Assembly (NCBI GenBank): GCA_947624725.1 | Contig: CANQLP010000005.1 | Span: 27,059-91,058 of the forward strand | Source of the DNA: an uncultured Clostridia bacterium | Lineage (GTDB): Bacteria > Bacillota_A > Clostridia > TANB77 > CAG-508 | DNA: 64,000 nucleotides | Direction of reading: 5' to 3' | Shown here: piece by piece, positions 1-9,432 of the stretch | Layout of the letters: each line of letters starts with the position of its first letter | Position numbering within the stretch: position 1 is the first letter of the stretch | Translations under genes and position numbers: made by a program | Notes under the pieces: generated by a model | Seen by the model: the letters and a program-made list of their open reading frames with translations, nothing else | Database searches by the model: none | Told to the model about the DNA's origin: nothing

Positions 1-11
1 AAAAAACAAAA

Positions 12-1664
12 ATGAAAATTAATGTTCTTGCAATTATTTGTATAATGGTATGGGCATTTGCACTAACTCCAAAAACACTCCAAAATGATACCTTTTATAC
101 AATAAAAACAGGCGAACATATTATGGAATATGGTATTGACGGAGAAGATGCTTTCGCTTGGACAGACCTTAAATATACATACCCACATTGGGCATATGAC
201 ACAGTAATGTATCTTATATATGATCATTTAGGGGGAATGACGGGAATATATATATCAACGATTATTTTAAGCATGATACTTGGAATTTCAATATATGTTA
301 CAAATACAAAGATAAATAAAAATAACTTATTTTCTTTTATACTTACAATTGGAGCTATGTATTTATTGAAGGACTTTATAGCAGCTCGTGCACAGCTTGT
401 GTCATTTATATTATTTGTATTAGAGATACTTTGTATAGAATGTTTCTTAGATACAAAAAAGAAACGATATGCAATTTTTCTAATGATTATTGCAGCCTTA
501 ATTGCTAACTTCCATGCAGCAGTATTTTATGTATTCTTTATATTCTTTTTGCCATATGTCGCAGAATACATTGTGGTTTGCTTAAGAGATAGCAACTTTA
601 TATATAAACTTAGAATAAAAAGTATTAAGAAGAAAATTGAAAAATATGTAAAAAAGGAAAAGCCAACAGAGAAGGTAGAAAGCTTACAAAACAAATTATT
701 AGTACTTGAAGAAAAATTTGAAAAATATAAAACAAATGCTAGAAGAAGAGAAGAAAATCCATATAAGATAAGACTAGTTAAAAGAGATGCTGTAAAATGG
801 TTAATACTTGTAGCTGTTTTATGTTTTGCAATGGGCTTATTGACTCCAATTGGAGATGAACCATATACGCATATAATAAAACTAATGTCAGGTGATACAA
901 CACATAGCATTGCTGAACATCAACCAGTAGTACTTGTTTCTCATAAAGGGTTACTTACTGTTTTGGCGTTGTTCTTAGCATTAATGGTTTTCACAGATAC
1001 TAAAATTACGCTTAAAGATTTATTTATGATTGGTGGATTATTAGTACTTACATTTTCGGCAAGAAGACAATTTTCGCTATTAATTTCAATAGGAATATTC
1101 TCATTTACAAAAATTATATGTGATTTTGTAGATAAATATGATAAGAATGGAACTAAAGAGTTTACAGATTTGATAATTACTTGGAAGGGAAAAGCCGTAA
1201 CAATTGTATTAATTACATTAATATCATTTTGTATGTATAAAGACAAAATGGATGACGAATATATTTCAACAGCCAATTATCCAGTTTCTGCAGCTGATTT
1301 TATTTTAAGTGAAGCAGAAAAAGGAAATATAAACTTAGAAACAATGAAGATATATAATGATTATAACTATGGAAGTTATTTACTATTTAGAGAAATACCA
1401 GTATTTATAGACTCAAGAGCAGATCTTTATTCTCCAGAATTTAATGATGGTTGCAGTATATTTGATGATTATATGATATTATCAAATATTGGTAAATATT
1501 ATGAAGACGGATTCAATGATTATGGAATAACACATGTTATATTATATAAAAATTCAAAGCTTAATATGTTCCTTTCAAGAGATGACAATTATAAAGAACT
1601 TTATTCTGATGATCATTTTATATTTTATGAAAGGTTGAGTGCAAATGCAGAAGATGCAGAGTAA
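12..1664 (+). CDS. Polytopic membrane protein, unknown function
   Basis: A 550-residue protein with about ten hydrophobic segments. The first is an N-terminal signal-anchor at residues 5-20. A charged coiled-coil-like cytoplasmic stretch lies near residues 200-255, between two membrane blocks, and a soluble tail of about 140 residues follows the last membrane segment. The layout resembles membrane glycosyltransferases or O-antigen-type membrane proteins, but I see no diagnostic catalytic motif and do not name it. The start lies only 12 bases inside the window, so its upstream context is missing. Its stop overlaps the start of the next gene, suggesting translational coupling. It contains no in-frame CGG codon. 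Confidence 0.75.
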   Translation: MKINVLAIICIMVWAFALTPKTLQNDTFYTIKTGEHIMEYGIDGEDAFAWTDLKYTYPHWAYDTVMYLIYDHLGGMTGIYISTIILSMILGISIYVTNTKINKNNLFSFILTIGAMYLLKDFIAARAQLVSFILFVLEILCIECFLDTKKKRYAIFLMIIAALIANFHAAVFYVFFIFFLPYVAEYIVVCLRDSNFIYKLRIKSIKKKIEKYVKKEKPTEKVESLQNKLLVLEEKFEKYKTNARRREENPYKIRLVKRDAVKWLILVAVLCFAMGLLTPIGDEPYTHIIKLMSGDTTHSIAEHQPVVLVSHKGLLTVLALFLALMVFTDTKITLKDLFMIGGLLVLTFSARRQFSLLISIGIFSFTKIICDFVDKYDKNGTKEFTDLIITWKGKAVTIVLITLISFCMYKDKMDDEYISTANYPVSAADFILSEAEKGNINLETMKIYNDYNYGSYLLFREIPVFIDSRADLYSPEFNDGCSIFDDYMILSNIGKYYEDGFNDYGITHVILYKNSKLNMFLSRDDNYKELYSDDHFIFYERLSANAEDAE

Positions 1665-2574
1665 GGAATATATAATAGACGAGGAAACAGAAGGAAAGAG
1701 ACTAGATAAAGCAGTATCAGAATTAGAAAGCAATATGTCAAGAGCAAGGCTGAAAAAACTAATTGATGAAGAAAAAATAACAATAAACCGGAGAAGTCCA
1801 AAAAGCATCATATAAAGTAAAAATGGGAGATAAAATCATAATAGAATTAGAGCCTCCTAAGGAAACTGAAATGAAGGCACAAGATATTCCAATAGATATT
1901 TTATATGAAGATGAATCCATTGTAGTTGTTAACAAACCGAAAGGTCTTGTTGTTCATCCAGGAAATGGAAATCCAGATGGAACCTTAGCAAATGCAATGC
2001 TTAACATTTGCAAAGATTCATTATCTGGCATTGGTGGAGAGATAAGACCTCGGAATAGTACATAGATTAGATAAAGATACATCAGGAGTATTGATTGTTG
2101 CAAAATCTGACGAAGCTCATATGTTTTTAAGTGAACAAATAAAGGATAGAAAAGTAAAGAAAATTTATATTGCTTTAGTTAGAGGAGAAATTTCTGAAAA
2201 TGAAGCAACTATAAATATGCCAATTGCAAGAGATACTTCTGATAGGAAAAAAATGATGGTATCAAAGAAGCGGTAAAGAAGCCATAACGCATTTTAAGGT
2301 TTTAAAGAGGTATGATGGATTTACTTTGCTTGAAATTAAAATTGACACAGGTAGAACTCATCAAATAAGAGTACATATGTCAGAAATAGGACATCCAGTT
2401 GTAGGAGATATGGTTTATTCAAATGGGAAGAACCCATTTAATGTTAAGGGACAAATGTTACATGCAAAAGAAATTACATTTGAACATCCTAAATTACACA
2501 AACAAATGAAAATAGAGGCACCATTACCAGCATATTTTGAAGAAGTATTAGAAGAGTTAGATAATGTGCAGTAG
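1645..2574 (+). CDS. rluD: RluD-type 23S rRNA pseudouridine synthase, decoded through three CGG +1 sites
   Basis: Isomerises uridine to pseudouridine in rRNA. The order is an N-terminal S4 RNA-binding domain (about residues 10-70) followed by the catalytic domain with HRLDKDTSG, whose Asp is catalytic, and the TGRTHQIRVH motif. The protein is about 309 residues, normal for the family, only if one C is skipped at each in-frame CGG at 1789, 2051 and 2271. Read conventionally it stops after the S4 domain. The restored glycines fall in ITINGEV, RPGIVHRLD and KKGKEAI. The start is ATG 1645, with AAAGG about 10 bases upstream; ATG 1654 is an alternative. It overlaps the preceding gene and is followed closely by an RluB-type gene. 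Confidence 0.88.
1789..1791 (+). other. In-frame CGG +1 recoding site, rluD site 1
   Basis: CGG follows AAC. Skipping the C reads GGA and restores ITINGEV of the S4 domain. The zero frame ends soon afterwards at the TAA at 1813. Confidence 0.85.
2051..2053 (+). other. In-frame CGG +1 recoding site, rluD site 2
   Basis: CGG follows CCT. Skipping the C restores the conserved RPGIVHRLD motif that carries the catalytic aspartate. The zero frame reaches TAG within four codons. Confidence 0.88.
2271..2273 (+). other. In-frame CGG +1 recoding site, rluD site 3
   Basis: CGG follows AAG and is followed directly by a zero-frame TAA. Skipping the C reads GGT AAA and gives KKGKEAITHF, as expected for RluD. 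Confidence 0.87.
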
Positions 2575-2600
2575 ATAAAAGATAAGGAAAAGGTAAGGAT

Positions 2601-3324
2601 ATGGAACTAGTAAGATTACAAAAATATTTAGCAAATCAAGGAGTAGCATCTAGAAGAAAATGCGAACAATATATGATAGATCGGAAGAATTACAGTAAAT
2701 GGAGAAGTAGTTACAAAACTTGGACTAAAGATAGACCCAGAAAATGATGTTGTAAAATTTGATGGTAAAGTTGTAAAAAATGAAGCAATTGACCATGTGT
2801 ATATATTATTAAATAAGCCAATTCGGATATGTTACAACAGTTAAAGACCAATATAATCGTGACATTGTAATGGATTTGGTAAAAGTAGATAGAAGAATAT
2901 TCCCTGTACGGAAGGCTTGATATGTTTACATCAGGAGCATTAATACTTACAGATGACCGGAGATTTCGTATATAAAATAACACATCCAAAACATGAAATA
3001 ACTAAAACATATGCAGTAACGATAGGTGGAAAAATTTCTGAAGAGGAAATAGAAAAGTTAAGGGCTGGAGTAGAAATAGACGAATATCTGACAAAGCCTG
3101 CTAAAGTTAAAATATTAAAAATAGATCCAGAAAAAAATATTTCTAGGTTAGAAATAACTATACATGAAGGAAGAAATAGACAAGTTAGAAAAATGTGTGA
3201 AGCAATTGGAAGAAAAGTAAAAGCATTACATAGATCTAAAATTGGTAATCTCACTTTAGAAGGACTAAGTATGGGAGAATGGCGATATTTGACAGATAAA
3301 GAGGTAAACGAGTTGCAAAATTAG
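2601..3324 (+). CDS. rluB: RluB/RsuA-type pseudouridine synthase, decoded through four CGG +1 sites
   Basis: A small-family pseudouridine synthase acting on rRNA. An S4 domain occupies about residues 3-60, followed by the catalytic domain with GRLDMFTSG (catalytic Asp) and a C-terminal GRNRQVRKM motif. The full protein of about 239 residues, typical for RluB, appears only after +1 reading at four in-frame CGG codons (2682, 2824, 2909, 2958). The glycines restored are in IDGRITVNG, KPIGYV, PVGRLD and TDDGDF, all family-conserved positions. This is the highest density of such sites in the window: four in 277 bases. The start ATG 2601 lies just downstream of an AAGGAAAAGGTAAGG stretch. Confidence 0.9.
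2682..2684 (+). other. In-frame CGG +1 recoding site, rluB site 1
   Basis: CGG follows GAT. Skipping the C reads GGA and gives IDGRITVNG, the S4-domain turn. Confidence 0.86.
2824..2826 (+). other. In-frame CGG +1 recoding site, rluB site 2
   Basis: CGG follows ATT. Skipping the C gives KPIGYV, the conserved KPxGY motif at the start of the catalytic domain. Confidence 0.88.
2909..2911 (+). other. In-frame CGG +1 recoding site, rluB site 3
   Basis: CGG follows GTA. Skipping the C gives PVGRLD, where the Gly immediately precedes the catalytic RLD. Confidence 0.89.
2958..2960 (+). other. In-frame CGG +1 recoding site, rluB site 4
   Basis: CGG follows GAC. Skipping the C gives TDDGDF, matching the family NDGDL-like turn. 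Confidence 0.87.
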
Positions 3325-3384
3325 AAAAATAATAGTATAATTATGTTTGTATTATATGGTACAGAAGAAAAGAGAGTTAAAAAT

Positions 3385-3883
3385 ATGAATTACAAAAGAT
3401 TTAATATATCAGAGAGTAATCTTGAAAAAGGTATGATTGTAAGCCGGAAAGGTAAAACAAATAAAGCCATATGGCGCCTTTATAGAAATAGAAAACGGAA
3501 TAAGTGGACTTTTATATATTGAAGATATTTGTGTATCAAGGATAAAGTCTCCATTTGAAAGGTTTTCTATAGGACAAGATATATCTGTTATGGTAAAAGA
3601 TGTAGATAAAGAAAATAATAAGGTGTCTTTTACATATAAAGAGCTTTTAGGAACTTGGGAAGATAATATAAAAGATTTTAGGCAAGGAACAGTTGTAAAG
3701 GGAATTGCAAGAGATATTGAAAAATCAGGTAATGGAATTTTTATAGAGCTTGCACCAAATCTTGTAGGACTTGCTGAATATAAAGAAAATGTGGAATATG
3801 GACAAAATGTTAATGTATATATAAAAAAGATTATTCCAGAGAAAAAGAAAGTAAAATTATTAATCTATGATGATAATAAATAG
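3385..3883 (+). CDS. S1-domain RNA-binding protein, one CGG +1 site
   Basis: About 165 residues after +1 reading at the CGG at 3445. Two S1-type OB folds are visible. The first is around residues 15-90 (VSGKVKQIKPYGAFIEI, with the usual G-x-V and GAFIE signatures). The second is around 95-160 (GTVVKGIARDIEKSGNGIFIEL). Such proteins bind RNA or ribosomes, but the specific role is unknown. Without the skip only about 20 residues would be made before the frame is lost. It follows two rRNA pseudouridine synthases, so an RNA-related role fits the context. The ribosome binding site is weak (AGAAAAGAGA). Confidence 0.8.
3445..3447 (+). other. In-frame CGG +1 recoding site, S1 protein
   Basis: CGG follows AGC. 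Skipping the C gives VSGKVKQIKPYGAF, the canonical first strand of an S1 domain. Confidence 0.88.
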
Positions 3884-3891
3884 AAAGGTAG

Positions 3892-4839
3892 ATGATAGCT
3901 ATGGTAGAAGATGATAAAATCGAAGCAAAGAAATCACCATTCGCATTAAGAGAAGGAGAGATAAAAACATTTGATGGAAAAGACGGATATGTCTCTATGA
4001 ATCAAATTGTACAAAAAATAAATTTAGGACATATTAACGAATTACATTTTGCGATACTTGAATTAGTAAATGAATTCGAATTTATAACCTCAAGACAATT
4101 ATGCCAGATGCTATCTCATAAGGGAATAGATTATAAGTCTCAAGATAAATTAAATAATAAGTTAGACCAATTGATAAGATCTAAAATATTAACTAGATAT
4201 TACTTTACATCTGAAGATGGTAAGGGAATATACAGAATATATTGTTTGGAGAAAATGGGCAAATATTTACTTACATCAAGAGGAATAGATTGCAAATGGC
4301 AACAATCAGATAATACTAAACCAGTTGCCATGATAAAGAAAAGACTTGCAGGAAATCAAGTAATAATTGCATATCTTAATAAAGTAAAAGCCTTTGATGA
4401 ATATATTGTAAAACCAAGTCTTACAGCAAAAACACTTGGTAAGACCTTTAAAGCGACAGGAGGAGCTGTAAAGCTTTCTAAAAATTCAAAATCTATTACT
4501 TTTGTTTTTGAAGTAATAAGAAGAGAAGATGAATGGCAAAAGAAATTAATAGATAAAATGAAGATGTACAAAGACTTTTATGATAATTTCGTACCAATGG
4601 ATTCAGGCTTTAGTACGCTTCCACAATTAATAATTGTATGTGAAGATGAATTACATACAAAAGAAGCATTTAAAGAAATAGTTACAAATGGAGTGGAAAT
4701 ATCAAAGATAAAACTTTATTTTACAACTGATTTAAGACAGATAGAAGAGAACCTAAATAAGACTTTATTAGAGTTTAAATTAGATCCAGAGACAAATAAA
4801 TATAAAGTAGAAGATGTAGAGCTTAAGTTATTAGACTAA
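3892..4839 (+). CDS. Replication-relaxation-like winged-helix protein
   Basis: A 315-residue soluble protein. An N-terminal winged-helix-like region (about residues 40-130, with FITSRQLCQML followed by a YRIYCLEKMGKYLL wing) resembles the replication-relaxation family often found beside plasmid or conjugative genes. The rest is alpha/beta without a motif I recognise. It directly precedes a TraG/VirD4-like ATPase, and the pair likely works together. No relaxase or other conjugation gene is visible nearby. ATG 3901 is an alternative start. It has no in-frame CGG. Confidence 0.6.
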   Translation: MIAMVEDDKIEAKKSPFALREGEIKTFDGKDGYVSMNQIVQKINLGHINELHFAILELVNEFEFITSRQLCQMLSHKGIDYKSQDKLNNKLDQLIRSKILTRYYFTSEDGKGIYRIYCLEKMGKYLLTSRGIDCKWQQSDNTKPVAMIKKRLAGNQVIIAYLNKVKAFDEYIVKPSLTAKTLGKTFKATGGAVKLSKNSKSITFVFEVIRREDEWQKKLIDKMKMYKDFYDNFVPMDSGFSTLPQLIIVCEDELHTKEAFKEIVTNGVEISKIKLYFTTDLRQIEENLNKTLLEFKLDPETNKYKVEDVELKLLD

Positions 4840-4952
4840 AAATGCTCATAACTATTGCTTTTTTTGAAAAAATATGTCATAATATATATGGATTATTATG
4901 TAATTTATTAATTAATAATATATAGAAAAAATTTTAGAAAGTGGTGGGGATT

Positions 4953-7316
4953 TTGAAGTATCTTGATAAGTTACTAAAGATATTAAAAACTGATAGAAAT
5001 ACCTTCTTCACCTATATATTTACATTACTTACAATATATATAGTTATAGATAGGGTGGTAGAATTATTATTCTTAATATTTACAGGAATAGGAGTTTCAT
5101 ATTGGGGACCAATAGAATATACATTAGCTTTGGCGTGCCCAGTATTAGCATTCCTTTTTTCTGGTTGTTCTAAATATGCGTCATCTGGTAAATTTAAGGT
5201 TATGATTATATACTGCTATGCTGTAGTTCTATATATTGTTGCAATGTCAATGTTATCTCAATGGGTTAATGCAGCATTGTGGGTTGCATTTCTTTCACTT
5301 CCAAACTATGTAGAAATTGCAACACATTATACGAGCTTAATTAGACCAGCATTTCAAGCAATAGCACTATATATACCACTTACATCATTTTTCTCAATTT
5401 TCTGGTGGTGCTATGCAAAAGTTGCAGATACAAGATTAATAAAAGAATCTATTTGGGATTATACAGGTATAGATTTATCTAAGAAGACAACAAAGACAGG
5501 TGCTTATAGTTTTGAAAATGTTATATCAATAGATAAAGAAACAGGAAAAACAGTTAAAGTTTATGAAAACAGAAGAGCAGATCCTATGCTTATTTGTGGA
5601 CCTTCTGGAATGGGAAAAACAGCATTGATGCTTGAGCCAATGATGGCAAGAGATATGGAGAGAAAATATTTCTTAAAAGAGGCATCAAAGGAAGTAGGAT
5701 TTACTGCACTTAAAACTGGGCTTGCAAATTTGAATTGCCCTTATACTAACGAATATATAAATGAGAACTTTACATTAAATATGCTAGAACCAATTTCAGG
5801 AAAAGAAAAATTGTTTAAGGCATATTTGAATAAATTAATATATGCTGAAAGTCCTAAAATAATATATAGAGATTTAGGAATAACATTCCTTTCTCCAGAT
5901 TATGAATCTACTGATAGAATGATAGGAGTTGCTAAAAACTTTAATCTAAAAGTAAATATTGTAGACCCTGAAAATCCAGACTCAATGGGTATAAATCCAT
6001 TTTCTTATGGATCAAACGGAGAAATTGCAGGAGTTATTTCAACAATTGTAACATCAATGTATAGTACTTCAAGACCTGCTGAAGACGAAGTATTCTTCCA
6101 AAATTCAGCAGCACAAGCTATAGAAAATTTAACAATACTTCTTTTGGAAATGTATCCAAGACTTCATGATGGATTATTACCAAATTTGGAAGATATGTTG
6201 GAAATGCTAAACGATTTCGATTTAGCAGTTGATATGTGTAAAAAGTTAGAGGAAGATCCAGAGCTTGCAGAAAAGCACAAGTTACAACTTGGATATTTCA
6301 AAAAGAACTTTTATCCAGAAGGTGTAATGAGAGAAAGTACAGAGAAGTATGTTCATACAGCAATAACACAACTAGATAGTTTACTTAGAATCCCAGGACT
6401 TAGAAAAATATTATGCAATAGGACAAATAATGTAAACTTTGATGATGCACTTGCAAATGGAGAAGTTACAATAATATGTACTAGAAGAGGAAGTTTGGGT
6501 CCAAAATTACAAAAAGCATTTGGCTTATTCTTCTTACTATCAATGGGTCGTTCAGTTATAAAGAGACCAGGTGTTGAGGCAAGTCGTATACCACATATAT
6601 TATATGTAGATGATTATGCAGACTTTGCATCAGGTTCAACATTAAGTCTATTTACAGTATATAGAAAATATAAAGTAGGAACAGTTGCAGCAGTTCAAAA
6701 CTTAACACAATTAGATTTCACAGAGTCATCAAGAAGAACTATTCTTTCTAACTGTACAACTAAAATGGTATTTGGAAATCTTACACCAGAGGAAGTTGAA
6801 TTCTGGTCTAATGAATTTGGAGACAAGAGAGAGTGGCTATTTAGCCAAGATATGTCTATAAAAGCAGAAGGACAAGGAAAGCAATTCTTAGCTGGAGAAT
6901 CATCTGCAAAAGATATTTCATATGGAGACTACAAAGGTGTTAAATGGGGTTGGAAGAAGAACTTTGAGCTTGGAAAATTACAAGCACTTAAATTTAAGAA
7001 CTGTGCTTTTAAATATAAAGATGACAAAGGTGTTAGCTTCACAGGTGTTGCAGCATTAGACTTTATGGGAGAAAAGTATAAAGAAAAACACAAAGAAAAA
7101 CAATTTGACTTTGCAAAATTCCAGTCAGGTATAATAAATGAAAATATAGATGTAGAAAAAAAGACTACAAATAGATACAATCCAAAAAATATTGATTTTG
7201 ATTCATTTAGTGATGAAGCTGATGTAAATCCAATTCAAACGGATGTTGGAGATGCTGGTGCATTATTCAATAATGAAGATGCGATTGTATATAATTTAAA
7301 GAAAAAAGATAATTAA
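4953..7316 (+). CDS. TraG/VirD4-family membrane-anchored ATPase
   Basis: About 787 residues. Four or more membrane segments lie in the first 180 residues, followed by a P-loop ATPase domain with Walker A GPSGMGKT (about residue 217) and a Walker B-like ILYVDDYADF (about 550). The Walker B carries Asp-Asp rather than the usual Asp-Glu. VirD4-type coupling proteins deliver DNA or protein substrates to type IV secretion channels, but no other secretion gene is present, so the substrate is unknown. I place the start at TTG 4953, after GTGGTGGGGA acting as ribosome binding site; GTG 4941 is also in frame. It is followed by a terminator. Confidence 0.75.
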   Translation: MKYLDKLLKILKTDRNTFFTYIFTLLTIYIVIDRVVELLFLIFTGIGVSYWGPIEYTLALACPVLAFLFSGCSKYASSGKFKVMIIYCYAVVLYIVAMSMLSQWVNAALWVAFLSLPNYVEIATHYTSLIRPAFQAIALYIPLTSFFSIFWWCYAKVADTRLIKESIWDYTGIDLSKKTTKTGAYSFENVISIDKETGKTVKVYENRRADPMLICGPSGMGKTALMLEPMMARDMERKYFLKEASKEVGFTALKTGLANLNCPYTNEYINENFTLNMLEPISGKEKLFKAYLNKLIYAESPKIIYRDLGITFLSPDYESTDRMIGVAKNFNLKVNIVDPENPDSMGINPFSYGSNGEIAGVISTIVTSMYSTSRPAEDEVFFQNSAAQAIENLTILLLEMYPRLHDGLLPNLEDMLEMLNDFDLAVDMCKKLEEDPELAEKHKLQLGYFKKNFYPEGVMRESTEKYVHTAITQLDSLLRIPGLRKILCNRTNNVNFDDALANGEVTIICTRRGSLGPKLQKAFGLFFLLSMGRSVIKRPGVEASRIPHILYVDDYADFASGSTLSLFTVYRKYKVGTVAAVQNLTQLDFTESSRRTILSNCTTKMVFGNLTPEEVEFWSNEFGDKREWLFSQDMSIKAEGQGKQFLAGESSAKDISYGDYKGVKWGWKKNFELGKLQALKFKNCAFKYKDDKGVSFTGVAALDFMGEKYKEKHKEKQFDFAKFQSGIINENIDVEKKTTNRYNPKNIDFDSFSDEADVNPIQTDVGDAGALFNNEDAIVYNLKKKDN

Positions 7317-7327
7317 TTATAAATAAA

Positions 7328-7368
7328 AAAATAACTCTTAAATTTAATTTGAGAGTTATTTTTTTTGC
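7328..7368 (+). terminator. Rho-independent terminator
   Basis: AATAACTCT pairs with AGAGTTATT around an AT-rich loop and is followed by a run of T. It closes the operon ending with the TraG-like gene. Confidence 0.8.
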
Positions 7369-7416
7369 TTTAGAGAATAAAATATAGATGTAACTTATTC
7401 TAGGAGGGAATACATC

Positions 7417-7602
7417 ATGTTTTATGTTTTTAATAAGCAGAAAATATGCTCTTATCTGATTGCATCAAGTACAGTTATAGTACTGCTTGCAGTTTCGATA
7501 ATTTTTACTGCAAAAACGACAAAGAAGGAAATAAAAACAGAAAATAGGTTAGATATATACACAGAAAAAACAAAAGAAGAAAGTAAAACGCAAAATGTAT
7601 AA
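7417..7602 (+). CDS. Small single-pass membrane protein
   Basis: 61 residues: a short polar N-terminus, one hydrophobic segment at about residues 12-31, then a highly charged Lys/Glu/Thr-rich tail. It is preceded by AGGAGGG with good spacing. No family is recognised. It lies between two terminator-separated units and may be a leader or accessory for the following gene. Its reality rests on the strong ribosome binding site and the sensible membrane topology. Confidence 0.5.
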   Translation: MFYVFNKQKICSYLIASSTVIVLLAVSIIFTAKTTKKEIKTENRLDIYTEKTKEESKTQNV

Positions 7603-7665
7603 AATAGAAAATTTTTGTTAAAAATAGAGATTGTATATTAATTGTAGGAAGGAAAGTAAGAATAG

Positions 7666-8181
7666 ATGGCATTTATCGGAGTTATTGCAGATAACAAGTA
7701 TGAAATGCAAATAAAAAAATTACTGGATAATTTATTAAATGCTAAAATAAAAAAATATACAATAATAGTTATAAATGATAAAAGCATCGAGAATATAAAA
7801 AATATAAAATTTGAGACAATTCTTGTAATGGATTTAAAAAGAGTAGAAAATGAGGAAGAAATATTAAATGAGATGTTTGAAAAATTAAAATATTTAGTTA
7901 TAAATGCTGATATGGATAGTAGTCTAAATATTATAAATAATTTAAAAGTTAATGTTATAACATTCGGATTCAGCTCAAAATCAACAATAACAGCCTCAAG
8001 TGTGGAAGATAATATGCTATTATGCGTGCAAAGAAAAATAATAAACATAGAAGGCAAAATCTTAGAACCTCAAGAGATTAAGACAAATATAACGAATGGA
8101 AAATTAAAAAACAATAGCCATAATTTAATGGGAATCGCAACAATTCTTCTAATATATGGGAAAAATGAAAACTTTTTCTAA
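7666..8181 (+). CDS. Conserved-looking hypothetical soluble protein
   Basis: 171 residues, alternating beta/alpha. It begins with FIGVIADNKYE and contains ITFGFSSKSTITASSVEDN near residue 105, a stretch faintly reminiscent of the middle domain of Mur-ligase-like proteins. I do not recognise the family. An AAGGAAAG ribosome binding site precedes ATG 7666. An SSB gene follows after a separate promoter. No in-frame CGG is present. Confidence 0.55.
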   Translation: MAFIGVIADNKYEMQIKKLLDNLLNAKIKKYTIIVINDKSIENIKNIKFETILVMDLKRVENEEEILNEMFEKLKYLVINADMDSSLNIINNLKVNVITFGFSSKSTITASSVEDNMLLCVQRKIINIEGKILEPQEIKTNITNGKLKNNSHNLMGIATILLIYGKNENFF

Positions 8182-8198
8182 AAAATTAACATTTTATG

Positions 8199-8227
8199 TA
8201 GACAAATCCAAAATTATGTAGTATAAT
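8199..8227 (+). promoter_or_regulatory. Sigma-A-type promoter for the SSB gene
   Basis: TAGACA, a 17-base spacer, then TATAAT. The gene starts about 140 bases downstream, leaving a long untranslated leader in which I see no assigned structure. Confidence 0.65.
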
Positions 8228-8366
8228 AAAAGAGTAAAGAAGCAAAAAAGAGAAATACATTATAAAGAAAAAAATATTACAAAAAATGTAATAGAAAGAT
8301 ACGTATGAAATTATATTACAAATGTAAAGGATATTTCCTACGTAGAAGATAGGGGAGGAAAAGAAA

Positions 8367-9080
8367 TTGAATACAAATTATTTGGATAATAACCATTTAG
8401 TGTTAGTGGGTAAAATTACAAGCGAAAAAAGATTTAGTCATACAATTTATGGAGAGAATTTTTACATATTTGATTTAGAGGTACCACGATTAAGTGAGAC
8501 ATTTGATATTATACCAATTACTATTTCAGAAAGATTAATTGATGATGACGAATTACAAATAGGAAAGAAAATCATAGTAAAAGGACAATTTAGATCATAC
8601 AACAGTTATGAAAATGAAAAGAACAAATTAATACTTACTGTGTTTGCTAAAGACATAATATTTGAAAATGACATTGAAGAAAAGGCTAAAGAAGATGAAG
8701 AAGTAAATTTAGATGTATCAAATCAAGTAATTTTAATTGGACATATTTGCAAAAAACCAATTTATAGAAAAACTCCATTTGGTAGAGAAATAGCAGACCT
8801 TTTACTTGCTGTTAACAGAGCATACAGCAAATCAGATTACATACCAGCAATTGCTTGGGGAAGAAATGCAAGATTCTGCGATCATTTAGATGTAGGAGCT
8901 GAAGTAAAAGTAGTAGGTCGTGTACAATCTAGAAAATATGAAAAGAAGTTTGAAGATGGAACATCAGTACAAAGAGTTGCTTACGAAGTTTCTATATCAA
9001 GCTTAGAAGTAATAGAAGAAAAAGATGGAGAAGGAAGTGCAGAAGCACAAGAAGCAGAGACAGAAGCAGAAGCTGTTTAA
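8367..9080 (+). CDS. Single-stranded DNA-binding protein with two OB folds
   Basis: 237 residues. There are two consecutive SSB-like OB folds (about residues 9-108 and 118-218), the second with the characteristic VILIGHICKKPIYRKTPFG and AIAWGRNARF stretches, then an acidic tail rich in Glu and Ala. Ordinary SSB has one OB fold and ends in a DDDIPF-like tip, which is absent here. It may therefore be an accessory SSB rather than the replicative one. The start is TTG 8367 behind AGGGGAGG. Confidence 0.75.
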   Translation: MNTNYLDNNHLVLVGKITSEKRFSHTIYGENFYIFDLEVPRLSETFDIIPITISERLIDDDELQIGKKIIVKGQFRSYNSYENEKNKLILTVFAKDIIFENDIEEKAKEDEEVNLDVSNQVILIGHICKKPIYRKTPFGREIADLLLAVNRAYSKSDYIPAIAWGRNARFCDHLDVGAEVKVVGRVQSRKYEKKFEDGTSVQRVAYEVSISSLEVIEEKDGEGSAEAQEAETEAEAV

Positions 9081-9118
9081 TAAAATTAATTTGAAAATAT
9101 CATCCTTAACATAAAAAA

Positions 9119-9163
9119 CTAAAAAAGAACAATCTATACATAATTTAGATTGTTCTTTTTTAT
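9119..9163. terminator. Bidirectional hairpin terminator
   Basis: AAGAACAATCTA pairs with TAGATTGTTCTT, with A and T runs on either side. It lies between convergent genes (SSB on plus, the small membrane protein on minus). Confidence 0.85.
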
Positions 9164-9180
9164 ATAATAGGCAATGTCTT

Positions 9181-9432
9181 TCAAGCAAAATCCTTTTTTA
9201 TTCTGTCCATTGCAATGGCAGATACAAAAAAAGAACAAGCAAATGACAAGCTAAGTGATACTATTTTGATGCCTATGTAATAAATTAGATTAGATGATTT
9301 AAGAAGTATGTAGTAAATGAGAAATCCTGTTCCAATAAAAGAAATAAGTAATGAAAAGTATAAGCCATTTACCATTATCTTTTTAACTTTTTTATCTAAA
9401 TTTTTAAGTGTTTCCTTTAAAGCTTTTATCAT
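9181..9432 (-). CDS. Small two-helix membrane protein
   Basis: About 83 residues: a short amphipathic basic N-terminus, two hydrophobic helices (about residues 22-45 and 53-75), and a KKDFA end. The start at 9432 is chosen because GGGGG lies five bases upstream; an ATG at 9444 is also in frame. No family is recognised. It is convergent with the SSB gene. Confidence 0.5.
   Translation of the reverse strand: MIKALKETLKNLDKKVKKIMVNGLYFSLLISFIGTGFLIYYILLKSSNLIYYIGIKIVSLSLSFACSFFVSAIAMDRIKKDFA

Noticed and set aside
1645..3883. Interpreting the broken genes as pseudogenes
   Set aside because: Only one kind of change occurs, frames stay open and conserved throughout, and 19 unrelated genes, several normally important, would have to be lost together.
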